In this document: piece after piece, positions 6,843 through 16,822 of the stretch
Position numbering within the stretch: the first letter of the stretch is position 1
Layout of the letters: the number at the start of each line of letters is the position of its first letter
DNA from: Bacteroidales bacterium
Lineage (GTDB): Bacteria > Bacteroidota > Bacteroidia > Bacteroidales > CAIWKO01
Assembly (NCBI GenBank): GCA_023228145.1
Contig: JALOBU010000005.1
Location: forward strand, 103,695-167,694
Direction: 5' to 3'
DNA length: 64,000 nt
The notes under the pieces: generated by a model
What the model was told of the DNA's origin: nothing
The model's database searches: none
Seen by the model: only the letters and a program-made list of their open reading frames with translations
Translations under genes and position numbers: made by a program

Positions 6843-6874
6843 TTTTCGTAAGGTATCAGCGTTAATTACTTTTG
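6843..6874 (+). promoter_or_regulatory. Candidate promoter of the TonB receptor gene
   Basis: TACTTTTG at 6867-6874 fits the -7 box TAnnTTTG, with TTTT at 6843-6846 as a weak -33 box and a 20-bp spacer. It lies 78 bp upstream of the start codon at 6953. Confidence 0.4.
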
Positions 6875-6952
6875 TAGATATTATACAATTATTAAATATG
6901 CAAGAATAACTATTTTCGATATTTTTGCATTTATTACAGCACTGATATAAAG

Positions 6953-9325
6953 ATGAGAACAAATACTACAAAACTATTTTTTACTACTTTTCTCTTTTTT
7001 GCTTTGCTTGAGCTGTCTTTTTCTCAAAAATATACTATCAGTGGATATGTTAAAGATGCAACAACCGGCGAATTCCTCATTGGCTCCAATGTTTACATAA
7101 AAGAGCTTATGAAAGGTACCTCAGCAAACACATACGGATTTTATTCCATTACCATTGAAAAGGGAGAATATAATCTTGTGTGTTCTTTTGTCGGTTATAA
7201 AGACTTTGAAGAAAAAACAACCTTAGATAAAAATATAAAGCTGAACATCAGCCTCGAGCCTCGCGTAATCACCACTCAGGAAGTTGTAATTTCCAGTGAG
7301 CGGGAAGATAAAAATATACAAAGCTCTGAAGTCGGTCGTGTTGATATTCCTATCGAGACCATCAAACGCCTGCCTGCTTTTTTCGGAGAAGTTGATATTA
7401 TTAAAAGCATACAACTAACACCCGGTGTGCAGTCGGCCGGAGAAGGAAATACAGGCTTCTATGTCAGGGGGGGAGGGCCCGACCAAAACCTGATTTTACT
7501 TGATGAGGCAGTAGTATATAACGCTTCGCATCTTCTTGGCTTCTTTTCTGTGTTCAATGCCGACGCCATTAAAAATGTTGAGCTTATTAAAGCAGGAATG
7601 CCTGCAAACTATGGAGGCCGACTCGCTTCTGTTCTTGATATTTCGATGAAAGAAGGAAACAACAAAAAATTTGAATTCGACGGGGGCATTGGGCTTATAT
7701 CTTCAAGGCTTACCATACAAGGACCTATAAAAAAAGAAAAGTGTTCTTTTATCGTATCGGGCAGAAGAACTTACCTTGACCTGATCATGCGTCCCTTTGT
7801 AAAAAAAGATTCCCCTTTCAAAAAAGGTGGTTATTATTTTTACGACATCAATGCAAAAATTAATTACTATTTCTCCGATAAAGACAGGTTATTTTTAAGT
7901 GGCTATTTTGGTAAAGATGTCTTTAAACTTAAAGGCAATAGTTCTTTCTCAAATCAGATTGACTGGGGCAATGCCACTGCTTCTCTGCGATGGAACCATC
8001 TATTTAATGATAAATTATTCCTTAACACTACACTTATATTCAGTGATTATAAATTTAATCTCGGTGCCGAACAGAATGTTTACGAAATGAAACTTCATTC
8101 AGGCATTACAGATTACAGCGCCAAGCTCGATTTTTCTTACCTACCATCCATACGCCATAATATCAAATTCGGAGCTTTATATATCTACCATATTCTTATG
8201 CCCAACAGCGCCTTTGCACGCTCCGATACAACCGAATTTGACCTCGGCGGAACTGTAAAACTCCATTCTCATGAACTTGCAGCATACATCACTGATGACT
8301 TCGATGTTACCGAAAAAATAAAAATAAGCGGCGGGTTACGTTACTCCATGTTTTTCCATGTAGGGCCTTTTGACCGTTATACTGTTGATGATGTAGGTAA
8401 AATATCTGACACAACTACTTTCAAACCCGGAGAGTTGATAAAAACTTATTGGGGACTGGAACCAAGAATTTCTGTTAAATTCGGAATCAACTCAAAACAA
8501 TCCATCAAAGCATCATTTACAATGAATTATCAATACATCCACATGGCTTCCTATACCTCAGTATCTTTGCCAACTGACATCTGGGTACCAAGCACATCAA
8601 TTGTCAAACCACAGATAGGGTATCAGTATTCTTTGGGTTATTTCAGGAATTTCTATAAAAACATGTGGGAAACCTCCCTTGAGTTGTATTATAAGGATAT
8701 GCGAAACCAGATTGAATTTAAAGAAGGTTCATCTGCAACAGACAATCTAAAAAATAATACGGATAACAATTTCACCTTTGGCAAAGGTTGGTCATACGGA
8801 GGCGAAATATTTGTCAAGAAGAAAGCAGGGAAATTTACAGGGTGGGTAGGATATACTTTATCCTGGACTAAAAGAAAATTCCCTGAAATCAACCACGGGA
8901 ATACATACCCCGCAAAATATGACAGAAGACATGATGTTTCAATAGTTGTTTCCATTCAACTTGGAAAACGCTGGTCCATTTCTGCCATTTGGGTATATGC
9001 AACTGGGAATGCAATGACACTACCGCTGTCAAGGTATTTCCTTTCCGGAAATATTATTAATGAATATAGTGAACGTAATTCTTTCCGTATGCCGGATTAT
9101 CACCGTCTTGACATCTCTGCTACTCTCCAAGGCAAAGACAAACCTGGAAAAAGATTTCACTGGTACCTGAACTTTGGTGTTTACAATCTTTACAGTCGTA
9201 TGAACCCCTATTATATTTATTTTGAAACGACAGGAGATATCACAACATTTAATTTGCAGACAGTTGCCAAGCAAGTTTCGCTTTTCCCCATTATACCATC
9301 TTTCACATGGAACTTCAAATTTTAA
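6953..9325 (+). CDS. TonB-dependent outer-membrane receptor with CarboxypepD_reg-like domain
   Basis: This 790-aa outer-membrane protein takes up an unknown ligand with energy from TonB. A signal peptide covers about residues 1-24. It is followed by a carboxypeptidase-D regulatory-like domain (27-105, starting YTISGYVKDATTGE), a plug domain (about 125-240, with GFYVRGGGPDQNLILLDEA), and a long aromatic-rich barrel ending in FTWNFKF with a C-terminal Phe. It is followed directly by a DUF4249 lipoprotein, a pairing common in Bacteroidota in place of SusD. The ligand cannot be told from the sequence. Confidence 0.92.
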   Translation: MRTNTTKLFFTTFLFFALLELSFSQKYTISGYVKDATTGEFLIGSNVYIKELMKGTSANTYGFYSITIEKGEYNLVCSFVGYKDFEEKTTLDKNIKLNISLEPRVITTQEVVISSEREDKNIQSSEVGRVDIPIETIKRLPAFFGEVDIIKSIQLTPGVQSAGEGNTGFYVRGGGPDQNLILLDEAVVYNASHLLGFFSVFNADAIKNVELIKAGMPANYGGRLASVLDISMKEGNNKKFEFDGGIGLISSRLTIQGPIKKEKCSFIVSGRRTYLDLIMRPFVKKDSPFKKGGYYFYDINAKINYYFSDKDRLFLSGYFGKDVFKLKGNSSFSNQIDWGNATASLRWNHLFNDKLFLNTTLIFSDYKFNLGAEQNVYEMKLHSGITDYSAKLDFSYLPSIRHNIKFGALYIYHILMPNSAFARSDTTEFDLGGTVKLHSHELAAYITDDFDVTEKIKISGGLRYSMFFHVGPFDRYTVDDVGKISDTTTFKPGELIKTYWGLEPRISVKFGINSKQSIKASFTMNYQYIHMASYTSVSLPTDIWVPSTSIVKPQIGYQYSLGYFRNFYKNMWETSLELYYKDMRNQIEFKEGSSATDNLKNNTDNNFTFGKGWSYGGEIFVKKKAGKFTGWVGYTLSWTKRKFPEINHGNTYPAKYDRRHDVSIVVSIQLGKRWSISAIWVYATGNAMTLPLSRYFLSGNIINEYSERNSFRMPDYHRLDISATLQGKDKPGKRFHWYLNFGVYNLYSRMNPYYIYFETTGDITTFNLQTVAKQVSLFPIIPSFTWNFKF

Positions 9326-9327
9326 AG

Positions 9328-10221
9328 ATGTCAAGAAAAATGAAAACAATAAAATACATTTTCTTCAGCATGTCATTGCTTCTGCTTCTCACTTCATGTG
9401 AGAAAGAAATAACTCTTGACCTGCCCGTTGTGGAGCCAAAAATTGTCATTGAAGGTTATATTGAAAATGGAATGGCTCCTAGCGTAATAATTACCAAATC
9501 TGCACCCTACTTCGACCCTATTGACATAAACACACTTTTGAATTCGTACGTGAGCAATGCAATCGTTACAGTGAGCGATGGAAATAAAACAGAGCAACTT
9601 TCCCTTGATACTGTATCCACTTACCCTTTTTACATGTATGTTAGAAAAAGTGTTTACCGTACAAAACATATCATTGGAGAAGTAGGCAAGCGATATGACT
9701 TAAGGGTAGAGGTTGATGGAAATGTTTACACTTCCAGTACTACTATATCGCCTTTGGTTGCTTTTGATTCATTATGGTATATTCTTGGACCGGAAAATGA
9801 CACCATTGGCGACCTTTTTGCTCTAGGTACTGACAAGGGTAATGAATATAATTATTACAGGGTTTTTACAAAAATAATTGGCAAGGATTTTACCTTTGTG
9901 CCAATTTTCGGCTCGGTATGGGATGATAAATTTTTTAACGGGGAAACATTTACAGTTCAGTTGTACCATGGCTTTGCAAGTAATATTATGAACCCTGATG
10001 AGGATTGGACCATGGGATATAAAAAAGGCGATACCGTTATAGTTAAATTAAGTACTATGGACTACGATAGTTATAAATTTTGGTCTGCCGCCGAATCGGA
10101 AATATTATATGGTGCAAACCCTTTCACGAATACCACTTCTGTCCCCACAAATATTCAGGGTGGCGCCATTGGTTGCTGGACTGGAATGGGTTCTTCCTAT
10201 GCAACAATAATCTGTAATTAA
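9328..10221 (+). CDS. DUF4249 lipoprotein, partner of the TonB receptor
   Basis: A lipoprotein signal (MKTIKYIFFSMSLLLLLTSC) puts the mature N-terminus at the Cys of CEKEI. Starts at 9328 or 9340 are both possible; one at 9307 would overlap the receptor gene and is less likely. The mature part resembles DUF4249, beta-rich periplasmic or surface proteins encoded beside TonB receptors. The N-terminal stretch ITLDLPVVEPKIVIEGYIENG is typical of the family. It is probably an accessory that caps the receptor or binds its ligand. Confidence 0.85.
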   Translation: MSRKMKTIKYIFFSMSLLLLLTSCEKEITLDLPVVEPKIVIEGYIENGMAPSVIITKSAPYFDPIDINTLLNSYVSNAIVTVSDGNKTEQLSLDTVSTYPFYMYVRKSVYRTKHIIGEVGKRYDLRVEVDGNVYTSSTTISPLVAFDSLWYILGPENDTIGDLFALGTDKGNEYNYYRVFTKIIGKDFTFVPIFGSVWDDKFFNGETFTVQLYHGFASNIMNPDEDWTMGYKKGDTVIVKLSTMDYDSYKFWSAAESEILYGANPFTNTTSVPTNIQGGAIGCWTGMGSSYATIICN

Positions 10222-10232
10222 ACATTATAACT

Positions 10233-11168
10233 ATGACAACAGAAACCGAAAAAGCTAAAGTGCTCATTATTGGCTCAGGCCCTGCTGGTTATACCGCAGC
10301 AATTTATACAGCCCGCGCCGATTTAAAACCTGTTTTATATCAGGGTCTGCAACCCGGCGGTCAGCTTACCATTACTACGGAAGTTGAAAATTTCCCCGGC
10401 TATCCCGATGGAGTGGATGGCACTCAAATGATGGATGATTTGCGTAAACAGGCTGAACGTTTTGGTGCTGATATCCGCTGGGGTGTTGTCAGTAGTGTTG
10501 ACTTCTCTCAAAAACCTTTTCATATTATGGTTGATGAAACAAAGACTATCCTGGCCGATGCTGTCATTATAGCTACAGGCGCCTGCGCCCGCTGGCTTGG
10601 TATTGATTCGGAACAACGAATGAGAGGCTTCGGGGTGTCGGCATGCGCCACCTGCGATGGATTTTTCTACAGAGGGAAAGATGTGGCAATTGTCGGTGGT
10701 GGTGACTCAGCAGCAGAAGAAGCCACTTATCTGGCAAAACTTTGCAAAAAAGTTTATCTTATCCATCGCCGCTACGAAATGAGAGCCTCTAAAGCTATGC
10801 AACACAAAGTAATGAATACTCCAAATATCGAAAAATGTTTTGGCTATGTTCCTGTTGAAATCACCGGAGAGAAAAATGTTGATGGTGTAATAATTAAAAA
10901 TGTGGAAACAAACGAGACAAAAAAACTGGAGGTGCAGGGATTCTTTGTCGCAATAGGCCATACTCCCAATTCGGAAATATTTAAAGGCCAACTCGACATG
11001 GACGAAGCAGGATATATTAAAACCATTCCCGGGACAACACAAACCAGCATCCCCGGTGTGTTTGCAGCCGGAGATGTACAGGACCATGTTTACAGGCAAG
11101 CTACTACAGCAGCAGGAACAGGATGCATGGCAGCTATTGAAGCAGAAAGGTATTTGTCCTCAAACTAA
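10233..11168 (+). CDS. trxB: Thioredoxin reductase
   Basis: This is a 311-aa NADPH:thioredoxin oxidoreductase. The FAD-binding Rossmann motif is GSGPAGY at about residues 12-18, and the redox-active pair is CATC in SACATCDGFFYRG near 135. The NADPH-binding site is VGGGDSAAEEA near 155, and the C-terminal FAD motif is GVFAAGDVQDH near 275. The length is normal for the family. It keeps thioredoxin reduced for ribonucleotide reductase and thiol repair. It starts 11 bases after the DUF4249 gene, so it may share its transcript. Confidence 0.96.
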   Translation: MTTETEKAKVLIIGSGPAGYTAAIYTARADLKPVLYQGLQPGGQLTITTEVENFPGYPDGVDGTQMMDDLRKQAERFGADIRWGVVSSVDFSQKPFHIMVDETKTILADAVIIATGACARWLGIDSEQRMRGFGVSACATCDGFFYRGKDVAIVGGGDSAAEEATYLAKLCKKVYLIHRRYEMRASKAMQHKVMNTPNIEKCFGYVPVEITGEKNVDGVIIKNVETNETKKLEVQGFFVAIGHTPNSEIFKGQLDMDEAGYIKTIPGTTQTSIPGVFAAGDVQDHVYRQATTAAGTGCMAAIEAERYLSSN

Positions 11169-11320
11169 CAATTTATTTAAGGAAATATTCATTCCCGAAT
11201 TTATAGTGCTTTTTCTTTAACCGGACTTTTTTTAAAAATTTTGTGATAAAACTCAATGTCACATAATCAGATTATTTTCGTATAAATTTTCCGTATGTTA
11301 CTTTAAGAAAATAAATATTA

Positions 11321-13375
11321 ATGAATTTAACTTCAGAAAAACAGGCAGGCAGATTAAACTACGTCTTTAAAACGCTGCTTTTTGCCGGAACAATAATACT
11401 CATTGCCCTCTTGTTTCCTAAGGATTTCAAATTCAAGTACAATTTTACACTGGGGAAGCCATGGATGTATGATGACCTGTTTGCCCCTTTTGGTTTTTCA
11501 ATTAATAAACCACAAAATGAAATTGACCAAGAGGTTAATAAGATTATTAAAAGTACTCCCCCATATTTCATTGTTGACCAAACTATCGATAAATCAAATA
11601 GAAATGAAATCATTTCACGGTTTCAAAGCAATGCAGAATTCAGGTCTGAACATGACAGGCAACGCCACATGAAAATTTGCCTGATGATATTTGACAGCAT
11701 TTATAATAAAGGAATTATCGGATATAACGATGTGCTTAAAAATAAAAGCCAGGACTATACCATTTATGTTATAAGAAATAACATTGCAGAAGAGAAAATG
11801 GCAAACAATTTTTATTCACTCCGACAAGCTTATGAATACACAGAATACAAGCTTGGAGAATATAAAAATATAAACAAAGAAATACTCGATAAGATTTTAA
11901 ATGAAGCATTGACTCCAAACATTATTTACAGTTTTGAATATACATATAAACAACAGCTGGCAGCTATCAGGAAGATATCTACTACACGAGGCTATCTCCA
12001 GAAAAATCAAAAAATTGTTTATAAAGGAGAACTGGTTAATTCTGAAAAGTATGAAATATTGCAATCGCTGAGAAAGCAATATGAAGAAAGTAAGGGAACA
12101 AATTTTAACTATTATATTATTCTTTCAGGTCAGTTGATACTAATAACTCTGGCTATTATCATGCTGGTGTTTTTCCTGATAAAATTCCGGGCTGATATTA
12201 TTGCTGACAACAAAAAAACATCACTTATTTTAAGCATTATTCTTTTTATGTCACTCGGCGCAGGTGTGATGATTCGTTTTTACGGATATGAATATATATA
12301 CGTACTTCCCTTGTGTATTGTGCCTCTGATGATACGGACTTTTTTCGACACACGCCTTGCCCTATTCGTCCATCTTGTCAGTATCATCATTATAGGGTTT
12401 CTTGCACCAAACGGTTTTGAATTTATTTTTTTGCAGCTTGTTGCAGGAATTGTCACCATCATCAGTATTGTACGCCTTGAAAAGCGCTCACAGTTTTTTA
12501 TCACATCATTATACATCTTTGGCACATATTCACTGATATATACAGGTATGACTATGATGCAAAGCGGCGGTTTCAATGAATTTATGCCGGAAAACCTGTT
12601 GCATTTTGCTGTTAATTCTGTGCTAACCCTTCTGGCATATCCATTGATAGTTATCTATGAAAAAATATTCGGTCATGTCACAAATGTTTCCCTTCTTGAA
12701 TATTCTAATCCTAATAACAAACTTTTACGTGAGTTATCATTGAAAGCTCCGGGAACCTTTCAACATTCTTTACAAGTAGCGAATCTTGCCGAAGAAGCTG
12801 CACACCGCATCAATGCAAACGCATTACTTGTAAGGGCTGGTGCGATGTTCCACGACATAGGCAAAATTGAAAAACCTTTGTATTTCATCGAAAATCAATT
12901 GTACGATATAAACCCTCACTCCGCATTAAGTATAAAAGAAAGCGCAGAGATAATTACCGGACATGTTGAAAAAGGAGTGGAACTTGCGCGTAAGTTTAAT
13001 ATTCCTCAACAGATAATTGACTTCATTCGGACACACCATGGAAACAGGCGAACAGAGTACTTCTATTCTTTATACAAAAAGCAGCAAAATGTTGTTTTAC
13101 CGGAAGAAATTTTTTATTACAAAGGCCCTACACCTTTTTCTAAAGAAACATCAATACTGATGATGGCCGATTCTGTTGAAGCAGCTACACGTAGTTTGAA
13201 AAAGCCAGAGAAGAAAAAAATTGACGAGCTTGTTGATAATATTATTGATGGATTGATTGAACAAAAGCAGTTTAAAAATGCGAATATTACCATGAGGGAC
13301 ATATCTCGTATAAAAACTGTTTTAAAAAACAAGCTGGTCAGTATGCACCATGTCCGGATTGAATATCCAAATTGA
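11321..13375 (+). CDS. pgpH: 7TM-HD family phosphohydrolase (c-di-AMP phosphodiesterase type)
   Basis: The 684-aa membrane protein has one N-terminal membrane segment (about 13-32) and an extracytoplasmic region of about 230 residues. A cluster of membrane helices (about 265-450) follows, then a cytoplasmic HD domain with FQHSLQVANLA, FHDIGK and HHG motifs (about 480-610). This is the 7TMR-HDED/HD architecture of PgpH, which hydrolyses the second messenger c-di-AMP. Assignment to c-di-AMP rests on the family. Its 3' end overlaps the convergent WbqC-family gene by 38 bp. Confidence 0.88.
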   Translation: MNLTSEKQAGRLNYVFKTLLFAGTIILIALLFPKDFKFKYNFTLGKPWMYDDLFAPFGFSINKPQNEIDQEVNKIIKSTPPYFIVDQTIDKSNRNEIISRFQSNAEFRSEHDRQRHMKICLMIFDSIYNKGIIGYNDVLKNKSQDYTIYVIRNNIAEEKMANNFYSLRQAYEYTEYKLGEYKNINKEILDKILNEALTPNIIYSFEYTYKQQLAAIRKISTTRGYLQKNQKIVYKGELVNSEKYEILQSLRKQYEESKGTNFNYYIILSGQLILITLAIIMLVFFLIKFRADIIADNKKTSLILSIILFMSLGAGVMIRFYGYEYIYVLPLCIVPLMIRTFFDTRLALFVHLVSIIIIGFLAPNGFEFIFLQLVAGIVTIISIVRLEKRSQFFITSLYIFGTYSLIYTGMTMMQSGGFNEFMPENLLHFAVNSVLTLLAYPLIVIYEKIFGHVTNVSLLEYSNPNNKLLRELSLKAPGTFQHSLQVANLAEEAAHRINANALLVRAGAMFHDIGKIEKPLYFIENQLYDINPHSALSIKESAEIITGHVEKGVELARKFNIPQQIIDFIRTHHGNRRTEYFYSLYKKQQNVVLPEEIFYYKGPTPFSKETSILMMADSVEAATRSLKKPEKKKIDELVDNIIDGLIEQKQFKNANITMRDISRIKTVLKNKLVSMHHVRIEYPN

Positions 13376-13973
13376 TACTTCTAAGATAATCTTTACTTTC
13401 GGGGCCTTTATTAAACAATAAATCTACGATGCTCAGGTTGGGTATGAACCCACATTTATACGTAAACACCTGAGAATATTCTTTAAAATGCATAGCCGTT
13501 TTTTCCCTTGGGTTGATAGCATATCGCATATCCGTTTCTTGAGGGTAGTCCTTTTTATAAGTTGATGTCTCTATTGTACAAACATATAATTTCAGAAGAC
13601 GAAAACATTCCTGCATAAGCTCATTGTTAAAATCAAGAAGCCAACGGAACTTTGTAGTGTAATATTTTTCAAAGTAATCCTGATAATAAAGAAAAAATGG
13701 GGATTTGTTGTAAGCAGATTCTATGGCTCTCCAATGCATTTTTTGCCAGGGCATAGTATATGAGATTTTAACATCCTTCAAGGGAAGTCTGTTTTTTCGG
13801 CAGTGCTCCAGTGTAATTATCAGGTCAAGTTTGCCATTGGCAGAATAGATACAACAGCGGTTTCTGTAGGTTTGTTTTACAAAATTCTCACAGGCTTCGA
13901 TATATATTTTATCGAACCGTGAGGCATAAATAAAAAACTCTATGGGGGGCAGATATGCTGAAGAAAATATCAA
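13338..13973 (-). CDS. WbqC-family protein
   Basis: The 211-aa protein carries the WbqC signature: SAYLPPIEFF at the N-terminus, then ENFVKQTYRNRCCIYSANGKLDL at about 30-50. WbqC proteins occur in polysaccharide loci and as conserved single genes of unknown biochemistry in Bacteroidota. A TTG start is required, because a stop lies 11 codons upstream with no ATG between. The gene runs against pgpH and overlaps its end by 38 bp. Confidence 0.8.
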   Translation of the reverse strand: MIFSSAYLPPIEFFIYASRFDKIYIEACENFVKQTYRNRCCIYSANGKLDLIITLEHCRKNRLPLKDVKISYTMPWQKMHWRAIESAYNKSPFFLYYQDYFEKYYTTKFRWLLDFNNELMQECFRLLKLYVCTIETSTYKKDYPQETDMRYAINPREKTAMHFKEYSQVFTYKCGFIPNLSIVDLLFNKGPESKDYLRSINLDIQSGHGAY

Positions 13974-14126
13974 AACAAATTTTTTACAAAATTGTGAAAA
14001 TTAGTTTGAACGAAGCAATTTCTCATAAAAAAGTTACGTTTTAATTACATAATTTATAAAATGCTAAAAACCTGAAATTTTTCGCCTATGACTTAAAAAT
14101 TACACCAACCCAAAAAGCCATTAGCC

Positions 14127-15008
14127 ATGAAAAAAATATTTTATGCAATTTTCAGCGTTATCATCTTCGGCGCAATTGCTCAGGCAAAAACTGTTTCATA
14201 TACATTATCCGAAGCAATACAAAAAAAATTGGTTAAAGCTGTCTTTAAAGGGCGTGGATTTACTTCCAATGCAGGAAGCTCGCACTATGGAAAGTGCATT
14301 TCACTCAGTTTAAAAAACCTCACTTCTCAGCGGTTGGAAATTAATTTAGAAACAGGCAGGGAATTAAGAAGTTTTAACGACAGCGTACAAGATATGATTA
14401 TTTCTCAAAGTGAAGTTTTTGCGCTTGGACCTAATGGCAGCAGCGATTACACCATCAATGCATTCTGCACCGAGAAACACGAAACTTCCCCAAAAGAAAG
14501 CAGCATTTACCAAATGGGAAGAATGACTTCGGGATACCTCTACGAGCTAGTACTTCTTATAGAAACACTTGGCTGCCAGGACAATATGGGACAAAAGGCA
14601 GTTTGGGTTCTCACTGACAGTATTTCTTCAGATGAAATCTCGGGAGGCGACGTAGCTAAAGCAAAAAAGCTGAAAGATTTTGTTGACTTTGCATTAAAAA
14701 AAATCAAAGGTGGAAAAATGGACGGATACATCTATGATTATTCATTCCCCGAAAAAACCGCCGAAGGTTTTAAAGTCAGCGGTGAAATAAACTGGACAAT
14801 GCCTTATAATGCAAATGTTTCTCTGGCTATTTATGATAACAAAGGCAAAAAGGTGGCTGACATTTTCACAAACATCTTGTATAAATCAGGCTTCCAGTCT
14901 TACGAATATGAGATAGCAAATACTTTTTTCAGGGAAGGCGAGTTATACTGGCTCCGTGTGGAAGGTTGCGGCCAGCGCCTTAAAGAGCTAGCTGTTAAGA
15001 TGGAGTAA
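14127..15008 (+). CDS. Secreted protein of unknown function
   Basis: The 293-aa protein has a clear signal peptide (MKKIFYAIFSVIIFGAIAQA). A region at about 35-110 looks like an immunoglobulin-type beta domain. The last hundred residues, with SLAIYDNKGKKVADIF and LYWLRVEG, resemble beta-sandwich domains of exported Bacteroidota proteins. No catalytic motif is visible. It stands alone, with about 150 bp of AT-rich DNA without a gene upstream. Confidence 0.75.
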   Translation: MKKIFYAIFSVIIFGAIAQAKTVSYTLSEAIQKKLVKAVFKGRGFTSNAGSSHYGKCISLSLKNLTSQRLEINLETGRELRSFNDSVQDMIISQSEVFALGPNGSSDYTINAFCTEKHETSPKESSIYQMGRMTSGYLYELVLLIETLGCQDNMGQKAVWVLTDSISSDEISGGDVAKAKKLKDFVDFALKKIKGGKMDGYIYDYSFPEKTAEGFKVSGEINWTMPYNANVSLAIYDNKGKKVADIFTNILYKSGFQSYEYEIANTFFREGELYWLRVEGCGQRLKELAVKME

Positions 15009-15091
15009 CATTATAAGCTATCAACGAATTCGGTATCAATTTGGCACGTCCCCATTTTATATCGCCAAATAGTCGTAAGTTTGCCTTGTTT

Positions 15092-15838
15092 ATGAAAGAT
15101 GAAAAAGATACACTAATTTTCGGGCTAAGGCCGGTCATTGAAGCAATAAACGCTGGTAAGGAAATTGACAAAATACTTATACAGAACGGACTGCATTCAG
15201 AGCTTTTTGGGGAGTTAAAAAAACTTCTTGCTGGGAAATCCATACCATACCAGTATGTTCCTACCGAGAAACTTAAACGCACAACCACAAAAAACCATCA
15301 GGGTGTCATTGCATACGTTTCAAACATAAGTTATTCCGACATTGAAAAAATTATTCCTTTTATTTTTGAGCAGGGAAAAAACCCATTAGTACTTATCCTT
15401 GACCGCATCACAGATGTCCGTAATTTCGGTGCTATAGCACGTACGGCAGCTTGTGCAGGAGTTGACGCGATTGTTATCCCCTATTACAATAGTGTCAGAG
15501 TCAGCGCCGATGCTATAAAAAGTTCAGCAGGAGCTTTGCATCAAATTCCTGTTTGCCGCAGTAAAAGCATGCTACAAACTGTTGAATTCCTGAAATCATC
15601 CGGTCTCAGTATTATCTGTTGCACTGAAAAAGCCAAAACGGAATATTATAATTCGGATATGTCATTACCGGCTGCTATTATTATGGGCTCGGAGGAAGAC
15701 GGTATTTCAGATATAATATTGAAGTCAACCGACCAGCAAATCAGCATACCTATGCGGGGCGCCATAGCTTCGCTTAATGTTTCGGTAGCAGCGGGTATTA
15801 TACTTTTTGAAGCGGCCAGGCAACGAAAAAACTCTTAA
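15092..15838 (+). CDS. rlmB: TrmH/SpoU-family 23S rRNA (guanosine-2'-O-)-methyltransferase
   Basis: This 248-aa enzyme (ATG at 15092; an upstream TTG at 15041 is less likely) belongs to the SPOUT class. A small substrate-binding domain (IFGLRPVIEAINAGKEIDKI, first 75 residues) precedes the knotted methyltransferase domain. Visible motifs are LILDRITDVRNFGAIARTA, the middle motif IIMGSEEDGIS, and SLNVSVAAGIILFEAARQR at the C-terminus, which together bind SAM. It methylates a guanosine of 23S rRNA by family assignment. It converges on the transporter gene downstream, with a 4-bp overlap. Confidence 0.92.
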   Translation: MKDEKDTLIFGLRPVIEAINAGKEIDKILIQNGLHSELFGELKKLLAGKSIPYQYVPTEKLKRTTTKNHQGVIAYVSNISYSDIEKIIPFIFEQGKNPLVLILDRITDVRNFGAIARTAACAGVDAIVIPYYNSVRVSADAIKSSAGALHQIPVCRSKSMLQTVEFLKSSGLSIICCTEKAKTEYYNSDMSLPAAIIMGSEEDGISDIILKSTDQQISIPMRGAIASLNVSVAAGIILFEAARQRKNS

Positions 15839-16749
15839 AATTCTACTTTATCGATTTTCTGCGGACGGGTTTTTACATAAGTATAAGCGATTACAGAGCA
15901 AAGTATAATTGCAGCACCGATATAAAATTCAGGTGTCATCTTTTCCGACTCTCCAAAAATAAAATATGCCGCAAGGATGCCATACACAGGCTCAAGATTG
16001 ATAGCCAGTACCACCTGGTATGCTGATAGTTTCTGCATGACTCTTATTGTAGCCGAAAAAGCAAATGCCGTACATACAGTGCCAAGAATAATAATAAACA
16101 ACACATCATAGGCAGAAACATCAAAATGTAATGACTTGACATCATTAAATGCAAATAGATAAACACTCACGGCAAGCAAACCTCCGAGCATTTCATAGAA
16201 GCTGGTAACATCCGGCCTGTATTTCAAAGATATCTGTTTGTTAATAACACTGAATATGCTTGCAAGAAGCGCCGCCAGCAGAGAAAAAATAATTCCCGTC
16301 ACATAACGCGTTTCGAAGCGAAAGATGATGTAAATGCCAAGAATAATAATCAGCCCAATAAGCACTTCAAAAAGTGATATTTTTCTTTTTTGTACAAGAG
16401 GTTCAATAAAACTTGTAAATAAAGTGGTAACAGATAAACATCCCAGTGTAACCGACACATTTGACACTTTTATGGCATGGAAAAAACATATCCAGTGCAC
16501 GGCAATAATAATTCCGATAAACATAAGTATACCCACAGCTTTAATTGGAAGGCGGAGCTTCTGCTTCGTAAAGGCAATTATAAGCAGCAGTGAAAGCACA
16601 GCTATCAACATTCTCGACCAAACAAGTTCATAAGCAGGCAAAGAAATGAGTTTACCCAGAATTGCTGTAAATCCGAGTATAACTACAATAAAGTGTAATA
16701 ATATATTATGCTTCAGTGATTCTTTTCCCATAGGTGTGAAATCTGTCAA
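15835..16749 (-). CDS. EamA-family (DMT) transporter
   Basis: The 304-aa protein has ten hydrophobic segments in two EamA repeats (about 12-145 and 160-295), the layout of drug/metabolite transporters. The second half includes EPVYGILAAYFIFGE, a common EamA motif. The substrate is unknown; members export amino acids, nucleosides or other small molecules. It converges on rlmB with a 4-bp overlap. Confidence 0.9.
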   Translation of the reverse strand: MTDFTPMGKESLKHNILLHFIVVILGFTAILGKLISLPAYELVWSRMLIAVLSLLLIIAFTKQKLRLPIKAVGILMFIGIIIAVHWICFFHAIKVSNVSVTLGCLSVTTLFTSFIEPLVQKRKISLFEVLIGLIIILGIYIIFRFETRYVTGIIFSLLAALLASIFSVINKQISLKYRPDVTSFYEMLGGLLAVSVYLFAFNDVKSLHFDVSAYDVLFIIILGTVCTAFAFSATIRVMQKLSAYQVVLAINLEPVYGILAAYFIFGESEKMTPEFYIGAAIILCSVIAYTYVKTRPQKIDKVEF

Positions 16750-16822
16750 AATTAAAGATATTTTTCAGACAGCAATTGAACAAAAACATTGTAAATTTAC
16801 AGCTGGAGATTGAAATATCCGT

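Noticed and set aside
13338..13375. WbqC frame as a shadow of pgpH
   Set aside because: The protein has a clear family signature, and only its last 38 bases overlap pgpH.
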